A stretch of 64,000 nucleotides of DNA from positions 18,811,501 to 18,875,500 of the forward strand of contig AP031355.1 in assembly GCA_037833965.1 (NCBI GenBank), written 5' to 3'. The notes beneath the pieces are model-generated. The model searched no databases and was not told the origin of the DNA. It was given only the letters and a program-made list of their open reading frames with translations. Numbering within the stretch: the first letter of the stretch is position 1; each line of letters starts with the position of its first letter. The position numbers and the translations under genes are program-made. Positions 32,898 to 44,081 of this stretch are shown here, one piece after another. Source of the DNA: Marchantia polymorpha subsp. ruderalis (taxonomy: Eukaryota; Streptophyta; Marchantiopsida; Marchantiales; Marchantiaceae).

Positions 32898-35151
32898 ATG
32901 GCAAGTGAAACTGAAGTGATCGGATGGGCTGCCAGGGACACTTCGGGCCACATGGCCCCGATCACCTTCTCTCGCAGGTACTCCCCGCACTCGCTGCCCT
33001 CTGAACTCGATGTCTGCGGATGTGAACGAGAAGTGTAGTATCAGTTCGGTGCAGCCCACAGTCCCAAATTTCAGCTGTACCAGAACGCGTGTGGTGCGAA
33101 GCCGAGCTGAAGCTTTCTCTTCTTCTCTTCTTCTCATCCACCTTGACCTGAGCGCACACTCTCTTTTGTCAAGTTTTGAGCTGGCGGCTTCCAATATTTT
33201 GAGCTTCTTGACCGTTTGATGGTATCCAGCCACTTGGTAGATCTGTAACTCGAACGAAGAGATCAGCTAGGGTGAATTATTCTCCGGTAGTTCAGACACT
33301 GATTCTCGACCTTGACTCTTGGCTTGCAGAGCCCTCGGCCCCCGAGATGTAAAAATTTCCATAAAGTTCTGTGGAGTGTGTCACACTGACTGGACTGTCA
33401 TCAGCGGTGAAGTCGTTCCTCCGAACTTCCCCGTGGTGCCCGGGTAATGTTTCTGAAACCCACTGTCAATTCCTTCGGCCTTCAATTCAATTCAACGTGT
33501 CTTGTCTCGCTGAAACTTGTGATTGTTGGGACTGACGTCGAGTGGTACGGGAACTGCAGGCACGAGATTGTGGGAGTTGTGGAAGAAGTGGGATCGGAAG
33601 TGACGAAGTTCAAAATCGGAGATCATGCAGCCGTGAGCACCTACGTGAATTCTTGCGGGTCTTGCAGGGTATGCGAACGAAAGCTACCTCAGCATTGCAA
33701 GGATGTAGTGTGGGTTTTCAACTCCGTGAACCCTGCTGACGGACTTCCAACTTATGGTGGATACTCGAACTTGATGGTCGCGGATGAAAGGTACGATTGC
33801 TTGCTCTGTTCGATTTCATGTGGTGAGCCTGTTTCTCTCGACCTCGATTTGTTGCGGTTGGATATCATGCCGTAGCCCTGCATGATCTGATGACTGATTG
33901 ATACATGGCTCAAACTCTGCGATCAACTGATTCGAGGCTGATGTTTATTGACAGCTTCTGCTACGTGCTACCGAAGAACTTGCCTTTGGATGGCGCTGCC
34001 CCACTTCTCTGTGCAGGCGCAACTGTGTGGAGTCCCATGAAACGCTATGGAATGGGCAAGAGCGGCAATCGCTTCGGCGTGGTGGGATTAGGAGGCCTGG
34101 GCCACATCGCCTTGAAATTTGCCAAGGCCTTGGGGATGCATGCCACTGTAATCAGCACATCCCCTGCGAAAGAAAAAATGGCCCGAGAAGAACTAGGAGC
34201 TGATAACTTCATCGTATCCAAGGATCCAAAGCAGATGGAGGTGTGTCCCTTTCCGCCCCCGTTTTCCTCCTCTTGAAACAAACATCAGGTTTGATTTTCC
34301 TAGTTGGCTGAAATTCTGGAATTTCTGAAACGAAAAGCTGGAATGTGGTTCGAATCATTTATCGTGGCAGAGAATCTAACCAGATGCATCACAACCATGT
34401 CAGTAGCAGCATACATTCATGTTCTTTCAGTACAATATGATATCCTTAAGTTCACACCTCGAATTTTTTCATACAGCGAAAACTCTGATGCATAAATCGA
34501 CGCAGCTGAATCCCAGAAACTGAAGGTCGTCAAACAACCAAAGTGTCATGGATCTAACTGAAACGGATGTCTTCGCAGATGACTAATATGATACGGTGAG
34601 TGTTATGCAGGAAGCAGCAGGCACTTTGGACTTTATCATCGATACCGTTTCGGGCATACATCCTTTGGACCCGTTGATGAACCTTCTCGCCCCGCAAGGA
34701 CAATTTATTTTCGTTGGTATAGGCCTTGGAAAACTCGAGATTGATTCACTCCCCATGTGTTTCGGTGAGAATCCAGCTCTTTTTAGTCCACCAAATTCTG
34801 ATTAATGATTCATTGACCCGATCGACGAAACGGAGATGGAGTCTCATGACTTTCACTGAATTCTTCGATTTTGTTGGTGTGCGGTTGATTGTTGGTGCAG
34901 ACTTTGCAAGTTTGCATCCTGACCGTATGATTTATATTTTGCCAGGAGGAACAAGTATCGGATCAAGTTCCATCGCTACTCAGGCCGAGCTGCAGGATAT
35001 GTTGGACTTCTGTGGCGAGAAGAATTTAGTTTGCACGATTGAGAAAATTCCCATCGACTACATCAACGAAGCCTTCAAGAGAATGCTCAAGGGAGACGTG
35101 CACTTCAGATTTGTGATTGACGTGGGAAACACTCTGAAACCTCAGAACTAG
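32898..35151 (+). CDS. CAD: CAD C: cinnamyl alcohol dehydrogenase-like, six exons
   Basis: Exons are 32898-32977, 33330-33443, 33560-33790, 33955-34240, 34611-34764 and 34946-35151. They have the same six lengths as A, B and D and code for 356 residues. All zinc ligands and GLGGLGH are present and no stop is seen. Variable positions include ISGEVVPPNFPVVPG (51-65), Thr46 in CHTD, Ala139 in MVADE, Ser178 in GKSGNRF, and SSIATQAELQDM near 293-304. The last intron acceptor is followed by gaggaaca instead of gtggaaca, which keeps the same Gly-Gly-Thr. The gene resembles B in promoter architecture and flanks, so B and C are probably the most recent pair. It looks functional; the substrate is not known. 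Confidence 0.93.
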
Positions 35152-35612
35152 GTACTGCAGTGGAGTTGCTTGTACTGCGCCAAAATTCTCTATGCTCGAT
35201 GAATGCTCGGAAGAAGAGCACACAGATAATTTGACAGTCGGTTCTTTCACGAAATATGGAGACAACTTCTTGTTGTCCAACTTACTTTCTTCAATGAGAC
35301 CAGTGAATCGAAACTCCGGATACAAGATTGGATACAAGATTGGTGGAGCGTTTCTCTGAAATGATAGTATCCAGCATCCGAGCTCCGTGAAGGGGTTATT
35401 AAACTCTCGAGTTTAGAAGAAAGAGAATCAGTCTAATGGGGACGCTATGGTTACAAATTCACTTGAGCGCGCTTAGTTGTAGCGATGGATAGGAAAGCAA
35501 CGCAAAGACCGGACCTTGCTATGAGGTTGGAGTTGGATTATCCAAGAGTGCGGTCAAGATTGAAAGTCTGCAAGTTCGCAATGTCGGTAAAAAAGCGTCT
35601 CCAACATCACGT
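35152..35612 (+). other. Conserved 3' flank of CAD C
   Basis: Collinear with 16861-17300 after B and 46381-46800 after D, up to gtcggtaaaaaagcgtctc. It contains a small local duplication (gatacaagattg twice, near 35319 and 35331). Confidence 0.65.
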
Positions 35613-36725
35613 TAAATTCTGCTCGTTATAATTCTTACATCTCCGGATTTGGTGAGTATGATAGGGATGAGTCCGTTTTTTATTACAAAAAATACATACA
35701 AATTTACAACGTCTTAACAACGTTTGAAATAAAGACAACTTTTACTTAAGACGTTTTTATTTGTAGACAAGCTAACTCTAATTTGTAGTACAACTCACAA
35801 TTCACCCTTGTTGAACTTTTCTTTTTTAACCGAGTGGAGCTAGTTCCTTACACTTCTGTGAATTTCTAGTGATAGAAGTGCTTGGAGTGAGTATAAAGTT
35901 ATTACAGAGTTGACCTGAGTTGTATGAAAATCTCAAGTGAATTCTGAATTTCTTCAGCAGGTGGAACTCAATTTCTTGGCAGTATCTATGCTTAGTACTT
36001 TGAAAAGCAAGGCTTCGTTCAAGGTGTTTATGAGTTCGTAGTCCTCACAGCTACTTAACTCAATGGAGCTACTTAACTCAATGGAGATCACACACTTTTG
36101 TTAGTCCTAGACCTATAAAGAAGCCCATAACGAGAACACTTTATCGTGTCTTGTTCACTTTCACTACAATCCTCACCAAATTTCCTCAAGGGGATCTTCT
36201 CTTCTGACCAGGAGTAATTTTCTGAGTTTACCGTCTTCTCTTGATGGTAGACTTGAAGAAATCACTAGCATATATCATACTGATCATAGTAGATAGATCA
36301 TAGATAGCAAGCCTGGAACCAGACAAGCACATATGACAGATGCAGTCCATTATGATTCAATAGCAGATATACCATTGACTTTGACAGCAAGCACGAAACC
36401 AGAAAACTAGTAGATAAGCACAAATCTCTGACGAGGTGCAATACTTTACGATTCAATAGCAGTTAAAAAACAACATTTTGGCGTCCAATGTCTCAGAAAT
36501 ACTTTGTGACTTGGATTCAGTCTAACAGAGAGTACTAGTGTATCTTAGAACGCAAACATATGTGACTCATAAATCATCGTAGTTCTCTCAGAAGATAATG
36601 GAGCCAAGAATCTTCTTGGATGATCCATCGACGGGTAGAAGACGTAGTAAATCCGACTGTTAAGTAGTAAATTTGTTAAGGAGATAAGAGACTTGGTCTT
36701 GAAACTCTTCATTCTCCTCTAGCGG
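35613..36725. other. Spacer at the left side of the hAT element
   Basis: No gene is recognised. At 35700-35760 lie aacgtctta and aagacgtttt motifs, whose inverted forms recur at 39330-39365 (taagacgtctcaaacgtctt). They may be the terminal or subterminal repeats of the hAT element between them. Confidence 0.4.
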
Positions 36726-38885
36726 CTACTTGTTCATTCCATTCTGTTCCAGCCATAGATCCGCCATACGTGCCGCCATGATCATCAACTCATCCTCGTA
36801 TGGCTCCTGCATCACTGTTGGATCTTGATACCTACATAGAGTTACAATGTGATATTCTAACGATTGGAGTTTGGGACTCAATATCATCTTTCGAACTGAA
36901 TAATTATGCTTCACAGCAACTTGCATCTCAACCTTGCCAGAGCCTCTACGATTACGGCGAACACAATGCACTTCCTTTCCCACCTTGTGCTGTCGTTCAA
37001 CGCCGGCTGATGATCCTGGTCTGATATACACATTGATAAGAATAGGAGCGATATGGGGATAATTCTAATGACATTGATTATAGACATAACGAGGTTGATA
37101 TATCTTATATGATGTTATGCTGGTCATAAACTGCTGTATAGTAACACAGAACTTCATGAATTCAACCTTCACGCTTTCAAATAACTATTCATCCTTTTCT
37201 GAAGATTCTTAATGCAGCATGACATTGATTAATATGTGAATCTTTACCAAACCTAAGCACTTGATCACCATGGACATGCGTAACATTCATTCGAAACTCA
37301 TGATAGAAGGGATCGCAAAAAAATGCAAGCATGTGAATAGGCGAATAGATTCGATTTCATCGATAACGAAGTTGAGCTTGCATTTGTTCAATCTTGGCAC
37401 CAGAAAATAGAGTAGGAAGATGGAGAAAGATGAATACAAAAGTATATATATACAGCAGGTTTTGTCGATGAATCACTCTCGATAATGTCGATGCACTTGC
37501 AGATGAGATCAAAAAGGTCAATTGCACAATTCACGTCACGCCAAAAGCTACTCTTGTTGATAATGATCAAAAAGTTGTCCGAAAGTTCATAGCCAGCATC
37601 AATATTGAGCTCCTTGAGCTCTTCTTCAGTAAAATTTGGCATAGAAGTGATAAGACATTTGATTGTTTTGAGACAAACGAACATATAATTCATAGTCAAC
37701 AAACGTGAAGCTGAATACAGTACCATTCAGTAATTTACCAAGCACCTCTTTGCAAACTGAACAAAATATTTTATAGGGTTATAAAGGGCAAAAAAGGGCT
37801 TGTTTTCTCCCCATGAACACTTCAGGGCTCCATTTGCGGGGCCGTCAAGAGCCGCACGCGAAATTTTGATATTATATCTTTGCAGAATTTGTTCAATGGA
37901 TGAGTTCTACATCCATATGCATAGTTGACTTCACGATTGTCTATCAGCTTATTGCAAAAAGCTTGCATTGCAAGCTTTTTGTCATACTGCTATAGGAAAT
38001 AAAAGCATCCGCAATATTCTTTCCAACAAATGCAGCAATTTGATCGAACAGCGATCTTACCTTCATACGAAGCTCATTGTCGAATTTCCTGCTGAGATTT
38101 GCTCTAAGATCTTCCACGAAACATGTACGGGGATCATGGACAATGAGATTAGACATTCTCTAAAACAACGACATTCAAAGCACCATCCATACCAATAATG
38201 ACCGCCACAACAGATTGCAATTCCTTGCCCATATGCATATGTTGCATGAATAATAGCCTGAAAGCAATTGATTGTTTAGCACATCAGGTGGTGGAATGAT
38301 TAAGTTGGGAGGCAGCTCCTTGAAAAAATCAAGACAGACTAAATGATCAAACATATGGAAGTTTGTAGCGATTTGATGCATGGTAGAAGCAAACAAAGAA
38401 TCGAACATCCGCTTCTAATCTAAATTGAATCTAGGGAATATCTTCGCATTCATCCCATCAGCAATAGATGAGCTCTTCTTTGTAATGATACCCAATTGTG
38501 TCATGCTCTGAGCAATGAGTTTTACAATCATCTGCTCAAATTGTTCATGAGATTGAAAATTCGTCGATGACGAAGTTTTAAGATTGTTGGTATTTGTAGC
38601 TACCATTTGCAATTTAGTGAATGGAGCAAGTTGTCCAAGACTAGTACTAATGGAACGCGTATATTGATCACAATTAGCGAGATGAGTTTTCAGATTCGAT
38701 GAAGTTATAGAGATCAAAAATTTGCAATGTTTGCATTTTGCACTAGCAATCTTAAACTTAGGATCAGTTAGAAGCTCTTCAAAGTAATCCCAGTGATTTC
38801 CTTTCATTCGACATGAGCCACCTATCACTTGACAACGAAGCTTAACCACCTGACAATGAAGCTTAAACACCTGCAATAGTCCCAA
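36726..38885 (-). pseudogene. hAT-family transposase, broken
   Basis: On the minus strand the N-terminal frame (38885-38415) has a BED-type zinc finger: WDYFEELL, CKHCK, then NLKTHLANC. Further frames (38408-38175, 38156-37944, 37726-37388) carry hAT-like pieces such as DHLVCLDFFKELPPN and FDQIAAFVGKNIADAFISYS. The last frame (37031-36726) has SSAGVERQHKVGKEVHCVRRN, the hAT C-terminal dimerisation signature. The open pieces lie in different frames with stops between them, so the gene is inactive. Alternatively some gaps are introns, but I see no convincing splice pairs. Confidence 0.7.
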
Positions 38886-41800
38886 TCCAACCTAGCCACG
38901 CAATTTGCAAATTACAATAGCGCTTCATGCTTGTATCTGCTTAAAGATGAAGTGTGCGGTGAAAATTAAGTTGTGTAGCACAATGGATTGATATCAACTA
39001 ACTCCGACTTCCTGATGCACATGCAATGTTGTTGCTGCACACCATCATTTGCTCACATTTTAGACGCGGACGGCGAATACAATGCTCCCAAATTCAGTTT
39101 AGCCATGTCGACCCATCTCATACACTCACTTTCCGACGCACACCATTCACTCGCATTCCAAATGTGGGTAGTGGAGTACCCAAATTCAGTTGGCGTGATG
39201 TAATTTCTGAACAAGAAATCGTCTTACTCCGCCTTCGTGACGCCCATGAAGTTTTTTTGGTGCGCATTACCATTCGTTCAAAGTCCAGATGTCATGTGTT
39301 ACCAAGTTTTTGGATTCTACGTCTAAAGTAATGTATTTAAGACGTCTCAAACGTCTTGGTATGTTTGAAGCTATGCAATTTGATTTTGAATGCATTCATA
39401 TTTGCTGAACATGAGGAGTCACTTTCATTACATGTCTAGTAAAGTTATAATAAAAACTTGTCTTGATAAAAGTCACAAATATTATCAGATTATTGTGATA
39501 ATAGTAAACATTGAAATGATTTTCAATATATATATAACAAATATTTTCAATAAACAATTTAAGTAAATTTTGTACACAATTTAAACATCTACAAGTTAAT
39601 TTCTTTTCAAGTATCATTCAGACTTATATTCCACACTTTTTCTATTGACAGACTTGCACAAGTACATCATCAATAGATTGATTTTTATTATTTGCAAAAT
39701 TTCATTCATGAAATCTAAATTATAAATTTTTTTCTTCAATACATTAATAGATTTTTGAATTTTTAGAAAAAATATTTGATATGAAATAATTGATTGTATC
39801 AATCACCCCAAAAAAATGATATAATATGATTTGGTTCTATGATCATAAATTTTATAACTTATATTTTTTATCATTTTTTTTCAATCAGCTCTTATTTATA
39901 TTGATACATCAATGAAATTTCTTGACTACCATCAAATAAATACCAGAAATTTAATATTTTATTAAATTAGTGAATTTTTTAATTATATAATTATTAATAA
40001 ACAAAAAATTCAAATTCATAATCTATTGGTTCAATCTACTCATTTGATAAAATAAAAAAAGGAAGTAAGAATTAGCATTATTTACGGTTTTTACCAATAA
40101 TAAATTATGTTTCATTATAATAATTTGAAATTGAACAAAAAAATGTCTTGCTCCATTAGAATTTACATCTTTTTATTTTTTCATCAATCCAATAAATCTC
40201 ATTGTATCATCAAAACTGACATAATCAAAATGACTTGTCTCTTCATATTTTCATAAATATTTAAATTATTTTATATGCCCTAAATTGCCTTTTTTGGTTT
40301 TATCCAAGCAATAAAACCGCAAAATAAATACATTAATGATTTTCTTATCATAAGAAATGTCATCATTAACTCTGTAATCTCTACTGAAAAGTGATTGAAA
40401 ATTTGTTGCAACCATCATAGTTATTCTTATCATACAAAATTTGGCAATGTGATGTATACTTTGACATGCTTGTTACAAACTTTTGCTTGCTCTCCAATCC
40501 CTAATGATCTTATAATATGGTAATCTTAATAATCATTTCATTCTATGAATCAATTCCATTTATTCTGATAGCATTTGTTTACATGTAGTGTATTGGGTAA
40601 GAATCTTACATGTGAAACAAGATTTCATGAACATTCATAATATAAAATCAAAAATATAAAAATGAGATAAAAAAATATACATCATTGTAATAATTTCTTC
40701 TAATATATCTATGTCTCTATTTTCCTCATATAAATTCCTTATATTTGAAATCTTTTATTTGTAACAAATAATAATAATAATTTCTCAATCTATTGAAACC
40801 GTTTCTTATTTGACTTTGCCCTTTTAACAAATCAAGCCTCATGTATTAGAGTTTCAATGTTTATTTCTTCATGTTTTAATCTCTTTGTACCTTTTTCACT
40901 CTTTAATGCATAAATTTTAAACTCCGTGGCTTGTTGTTTTGTATATGCTTTACTAAATCTTTATTAAATTTTTTTATTTATATCATGACTATTTAGACTG
41001 TATTTAGACTGTCATCCATATCATTTGATGTCATCATGTCTTCACTAAATTATCCTTATATAATGTAGATGTTTACTATTCAATCTTTTGAAAAGGATAT
41101 TAAAATAAAGATATTTTTCATTAAATCTGAGAAAATGATATATTTAAAATAATTTTATTCTTTGCTTTGTTTTATGGATAAACTTTTTCATATTTTACAT
41201 ATTTTTGGAAACAAATTAAAATTGATGATCTATAATTCAAATCCATCCAACAATCATTTTAAATTATAAATTCTACAGTTTCATATATTCATATGAAACT
41301 AAAAATCAAAAGAAGAAATGAAATCCGAAATCATATTACTCAAGAAAAATAATTTCCATTCATGCCGCAATTTACAATTGAAGTTATGTTTCTCTATTAA
41401 AATTTTATCAAAAATATGCATTTAAAAAAATTTGATATTGGATTTTTGTTAGATCCAAATCACAATTTCCTCCTTTGTACTTTAACTACGTGAGAATCAT
41501 CTAGCTCTACCAATCTTGAAACACTCTACAACAATAAAGTTTTCCATCAGTTTTTTGAAATAACAATAAAGTGTTTTTTATATTATATTATGAATTATGA
41601 TTCATACTCATGGAAAGTAAAAGGTTATATTCTTACCATTATAATATTAGGGAAGAAGAAAGAAGATTATTTAATAAATGACACTTAAACTTTGAACACC
41701 AATGATCATATATCGAATCTCTTCTTCTTTATTACTTCTTTATAAGTGGTAAATGTAGGTAAATCAATGTGTAAATCAATGTAGGTAATCAATCCCATTA

Positions 41801-42540
41801 TCTCTTTTTGGATTGATAACATGTTTGATATGCCCAACAAACACATAGATGTTTTAAAATTATAAACAGTCCTCTATATACTAATTCTTTCTTCATCTTG
41901 AATAATTTTTACATAATTTTAAATACCTTAAAATGATAGAAAAATTGATTGATATGATATCAATTTTTCATTCTATTAATGGGGAAAAATATCTTATTTA
42001 TGAAAGTAAAAATCTAAGTTAGTTACGTTGCTATTCACACATTGCAGTAAGTCTCATGAATGGATATGAAGTTACGTGTAGAACAAATAGAATGTCAAAA
42101 GATTATGGTATTACTCATGTGTTTATTTTACTCCCTTGCTAGAACCTCATGATTGAAATCAACCATTGAGTGGAGGTGAAGGTACAACTAGAACAAGGAG
42201 AAAGAAAAATAGATAAGGCATTTACCAAAGTATCTAAATAACTAGCTCTTGCAAAATCACAAATGATACCATCATAGTAACGAGCCTCACTATTAGATGT
42301 GAAGTTACACCCGGAACTAGAGAACGATAACTACATATGGACTTTGATAATGAAATCTAATGTATTCTCTTTTGCAAAAACACCAACTCTCGCACCACTA
42401 TGATGCCCCCACAAATTTAATATATTCATAATATCCTGTTTGCACTAGGTGGGGACAAAATATACAACTTGGCCCAAATAAGATCCATCCTAGAAAAGAA
42501 AGAGACGGAAAAGAAAACCCCGATACATATACGAGATGAG
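38886..42540. other. Long AT-rich spacer upstream of CAD D
   Basis: 38886-39340 has moderate GC and may be the rest of the hAT element; it contains two related sub-blocks (near 39020-39110 and 39120-39200, with cccaaattcagtt). 39341-42540 is very AT-rich, with no open frame above 75 codons. 41200-41900 is the diverged form of the AT-rich block upstream of B and C. No gene or RNA is recognised. Confidence 0.55.
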
Positions 42541-42549
42541 ATCAGCTAT

Positions 42550-43162
42550 CCAGTTAGTCACTGGTCGGCCCGGCTCGGCTTGAGCCGCTAGTACATGGAG
42601 CCGGCTCAGCTCGGAGCCGATCGCCATGCCAGAAGCCGGCTACTGAGCCGGCTCGACTAAGTCGTAGCCGAGCCGGTCTGAAGCCGGCTGAGCCGGGCCG
42701 ACCCCTACTCACTACTGCAAAATGATGTAACATCTTTTCTTAATAATAATAACAATTGGTTACCAGGTGAAAGATACAATTAATTATTCTGCCTATGAGA
42801 CGAAGATATAGAGGAATCTTACTGTGAGCCAATTTCTTTGCGTGATCAATACCATTAGCGGTATATCGCCTATAAAGAAGCCGGCTCAAGCCGGCTGAGC
42901 CGGGCCGACCCCTACTCACTACTGCAAAATGATGTAACATCTTTTCTTAATAACAATAACAATTGGTTACCAGGTGAAAGATACAATTAACTATTCTACC
43001 TATGAGACGAAGATATAGAGAAATTTTACTGCGAGCCAATTTCTTTGCGTGATCGATACCATTAGCGGTATATCGCCTATAAAGAAGCCGGCTCGACTAA
43101 GTCTTAGCCGAGCCGGTCTCAAGACGGCTCTGCCGGAGCCGGGCCGACCCCTACCAGTGACC
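42550..43162. mobile_element. GC-palindrome element with 207-bp tandem duplication
   Basis: The ends look inverted: ggtcggcccggctc at 42563 and gagccgggccgacc at 43135, with cactgg/ccagtg outside them. Inside are many agccggct and gagccgg palindromic units. Between them a 207-nt unit (aagccggctg start at 42681 and 42888) occurs twice in tandem; it includes ttggttaccaggtgaaagat and attagcggtatatcgcctat. No coding frame is accepted. This is probably a non-autonomous DNA transposon; the target duplication is not clear. Confidence 0.6.
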
Positions 43163-43316
43163 GAAACCTGCATGAGGCTTACGTGGCGCTGGCATGGCAT
43201 GAGGTGGACCAAATCTTACCACATTGGGATGGTAATATCTGATGTGTACAATTGGAGGCCACGTGCAGCACGGTCAGAGGTACACCCCCCTTGATCCGAC
43301 ACTTAGAGCTCCTCCT

Positions 43317-43380
43317 GCTCAGGTACAGTACTGCCCTAACTTAGGGCAGTACCTGAGCCCTCTTAGGGCCCCTAAGAGGG
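43317..43380. repeat. Two back-to-back hairpins
   Basis: The first hairpin, 43317-43358, has stems gctcaggta/tacctgagc and ctgccctaa/ttagggcag. The second, 43358-43380, is ccctcttaggg/ccctaagaggg around a single base. Both are about 700 nt upstream of the CAD D start. Confidence 0.85.
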
Positions 43381-43674
43381 TGAGGAAACCGGATGATCGA
43401 AAGTCCGCGAGCTGCTTCCGGTTCAGTCAGGTCCACCACACACCCCACATCAGCGAATCAGCTGCATCGCTCTTATGACAGCACCGATATCAGCGTTCGG
43501 TCACAGAATGTCGCTCTCCACGGCGTTCACGGCAACTCCCTGACAGGTCACCCCGCTCCGACGAAACCGGCAGAAGCCAGTCGCGGACACGGTAGTCCCC
43601 ACCCTGGGCGTCCGACGGCCGATGACTCACGCATGTCAACAATCCATAAAGCGGTCCATGTTTGTAACGTTTCA

Positions 43675-44081
43675 AACCTCCTCAAGCGCCTCGCACCTGT
43701 TGACCGGCGGCTACGATGTCAGCGCGCACTGTAGGTGGCGAGGGCAACTGTGTAGCTCATGGGCGGTACAGAGTACGTCCGTGCGTGCGGAGCTCGACGC
43801 TGATGGTCGACTGCGTATCGACGTCACGAGGGTCGGTAGCATTGATTATGTCCTGCTGATGGGGCGCTCCCGCTCTCGTTCGATCGGTCATGGAGCAGGA
43901 GACCAGCCACGCTCTTAAAATATAAAATTTGCAGCTGCTTGTGTTCTCGGGGGTCCGATCGCCGCTCTGCGTCTGCATCTGCATCAGTATATAAGGCTCG
44001 GGCGAGGAGGAAGACCGTGACTGTTCTCATCTACACCGAAGACCGGATTCCTACAGGTGCAGAAGCTCATCGTCGCCCAAG
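43675..44081 (+). promoter_or_regulatory. CAD D promoter block
   Basis: A diverged relative of the A promoter, uninterrupted by the GC-rich insertion (caagcgcctcgcacctgttg, ggcggctacgatgtcagcgc, ctgatggggcgctcccgctc). The three-unit minisatellite is missing: only gcagctgcttgtgttctcgg remains near 43930. TATATAAG is at 43988-43995, 94 nt before the ATG. Confidence 0.75.
43988..43995 (+). promoter_or_regulatory. TATA box of CAD D
   Basis: TATATAAG followed by gctcgggcgagga as in the other copies. The leader is 11-13 nt longer than in A-C. Confidence 0.8.

Noticed and set aside
42681-43094. Repeats with regular spacing that might suggest a CRISPR-like array
   Set aside because: There are only two 207-nt units, palindromic GC clusters and a eukaryotic context. 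This is a duplicated transposon.
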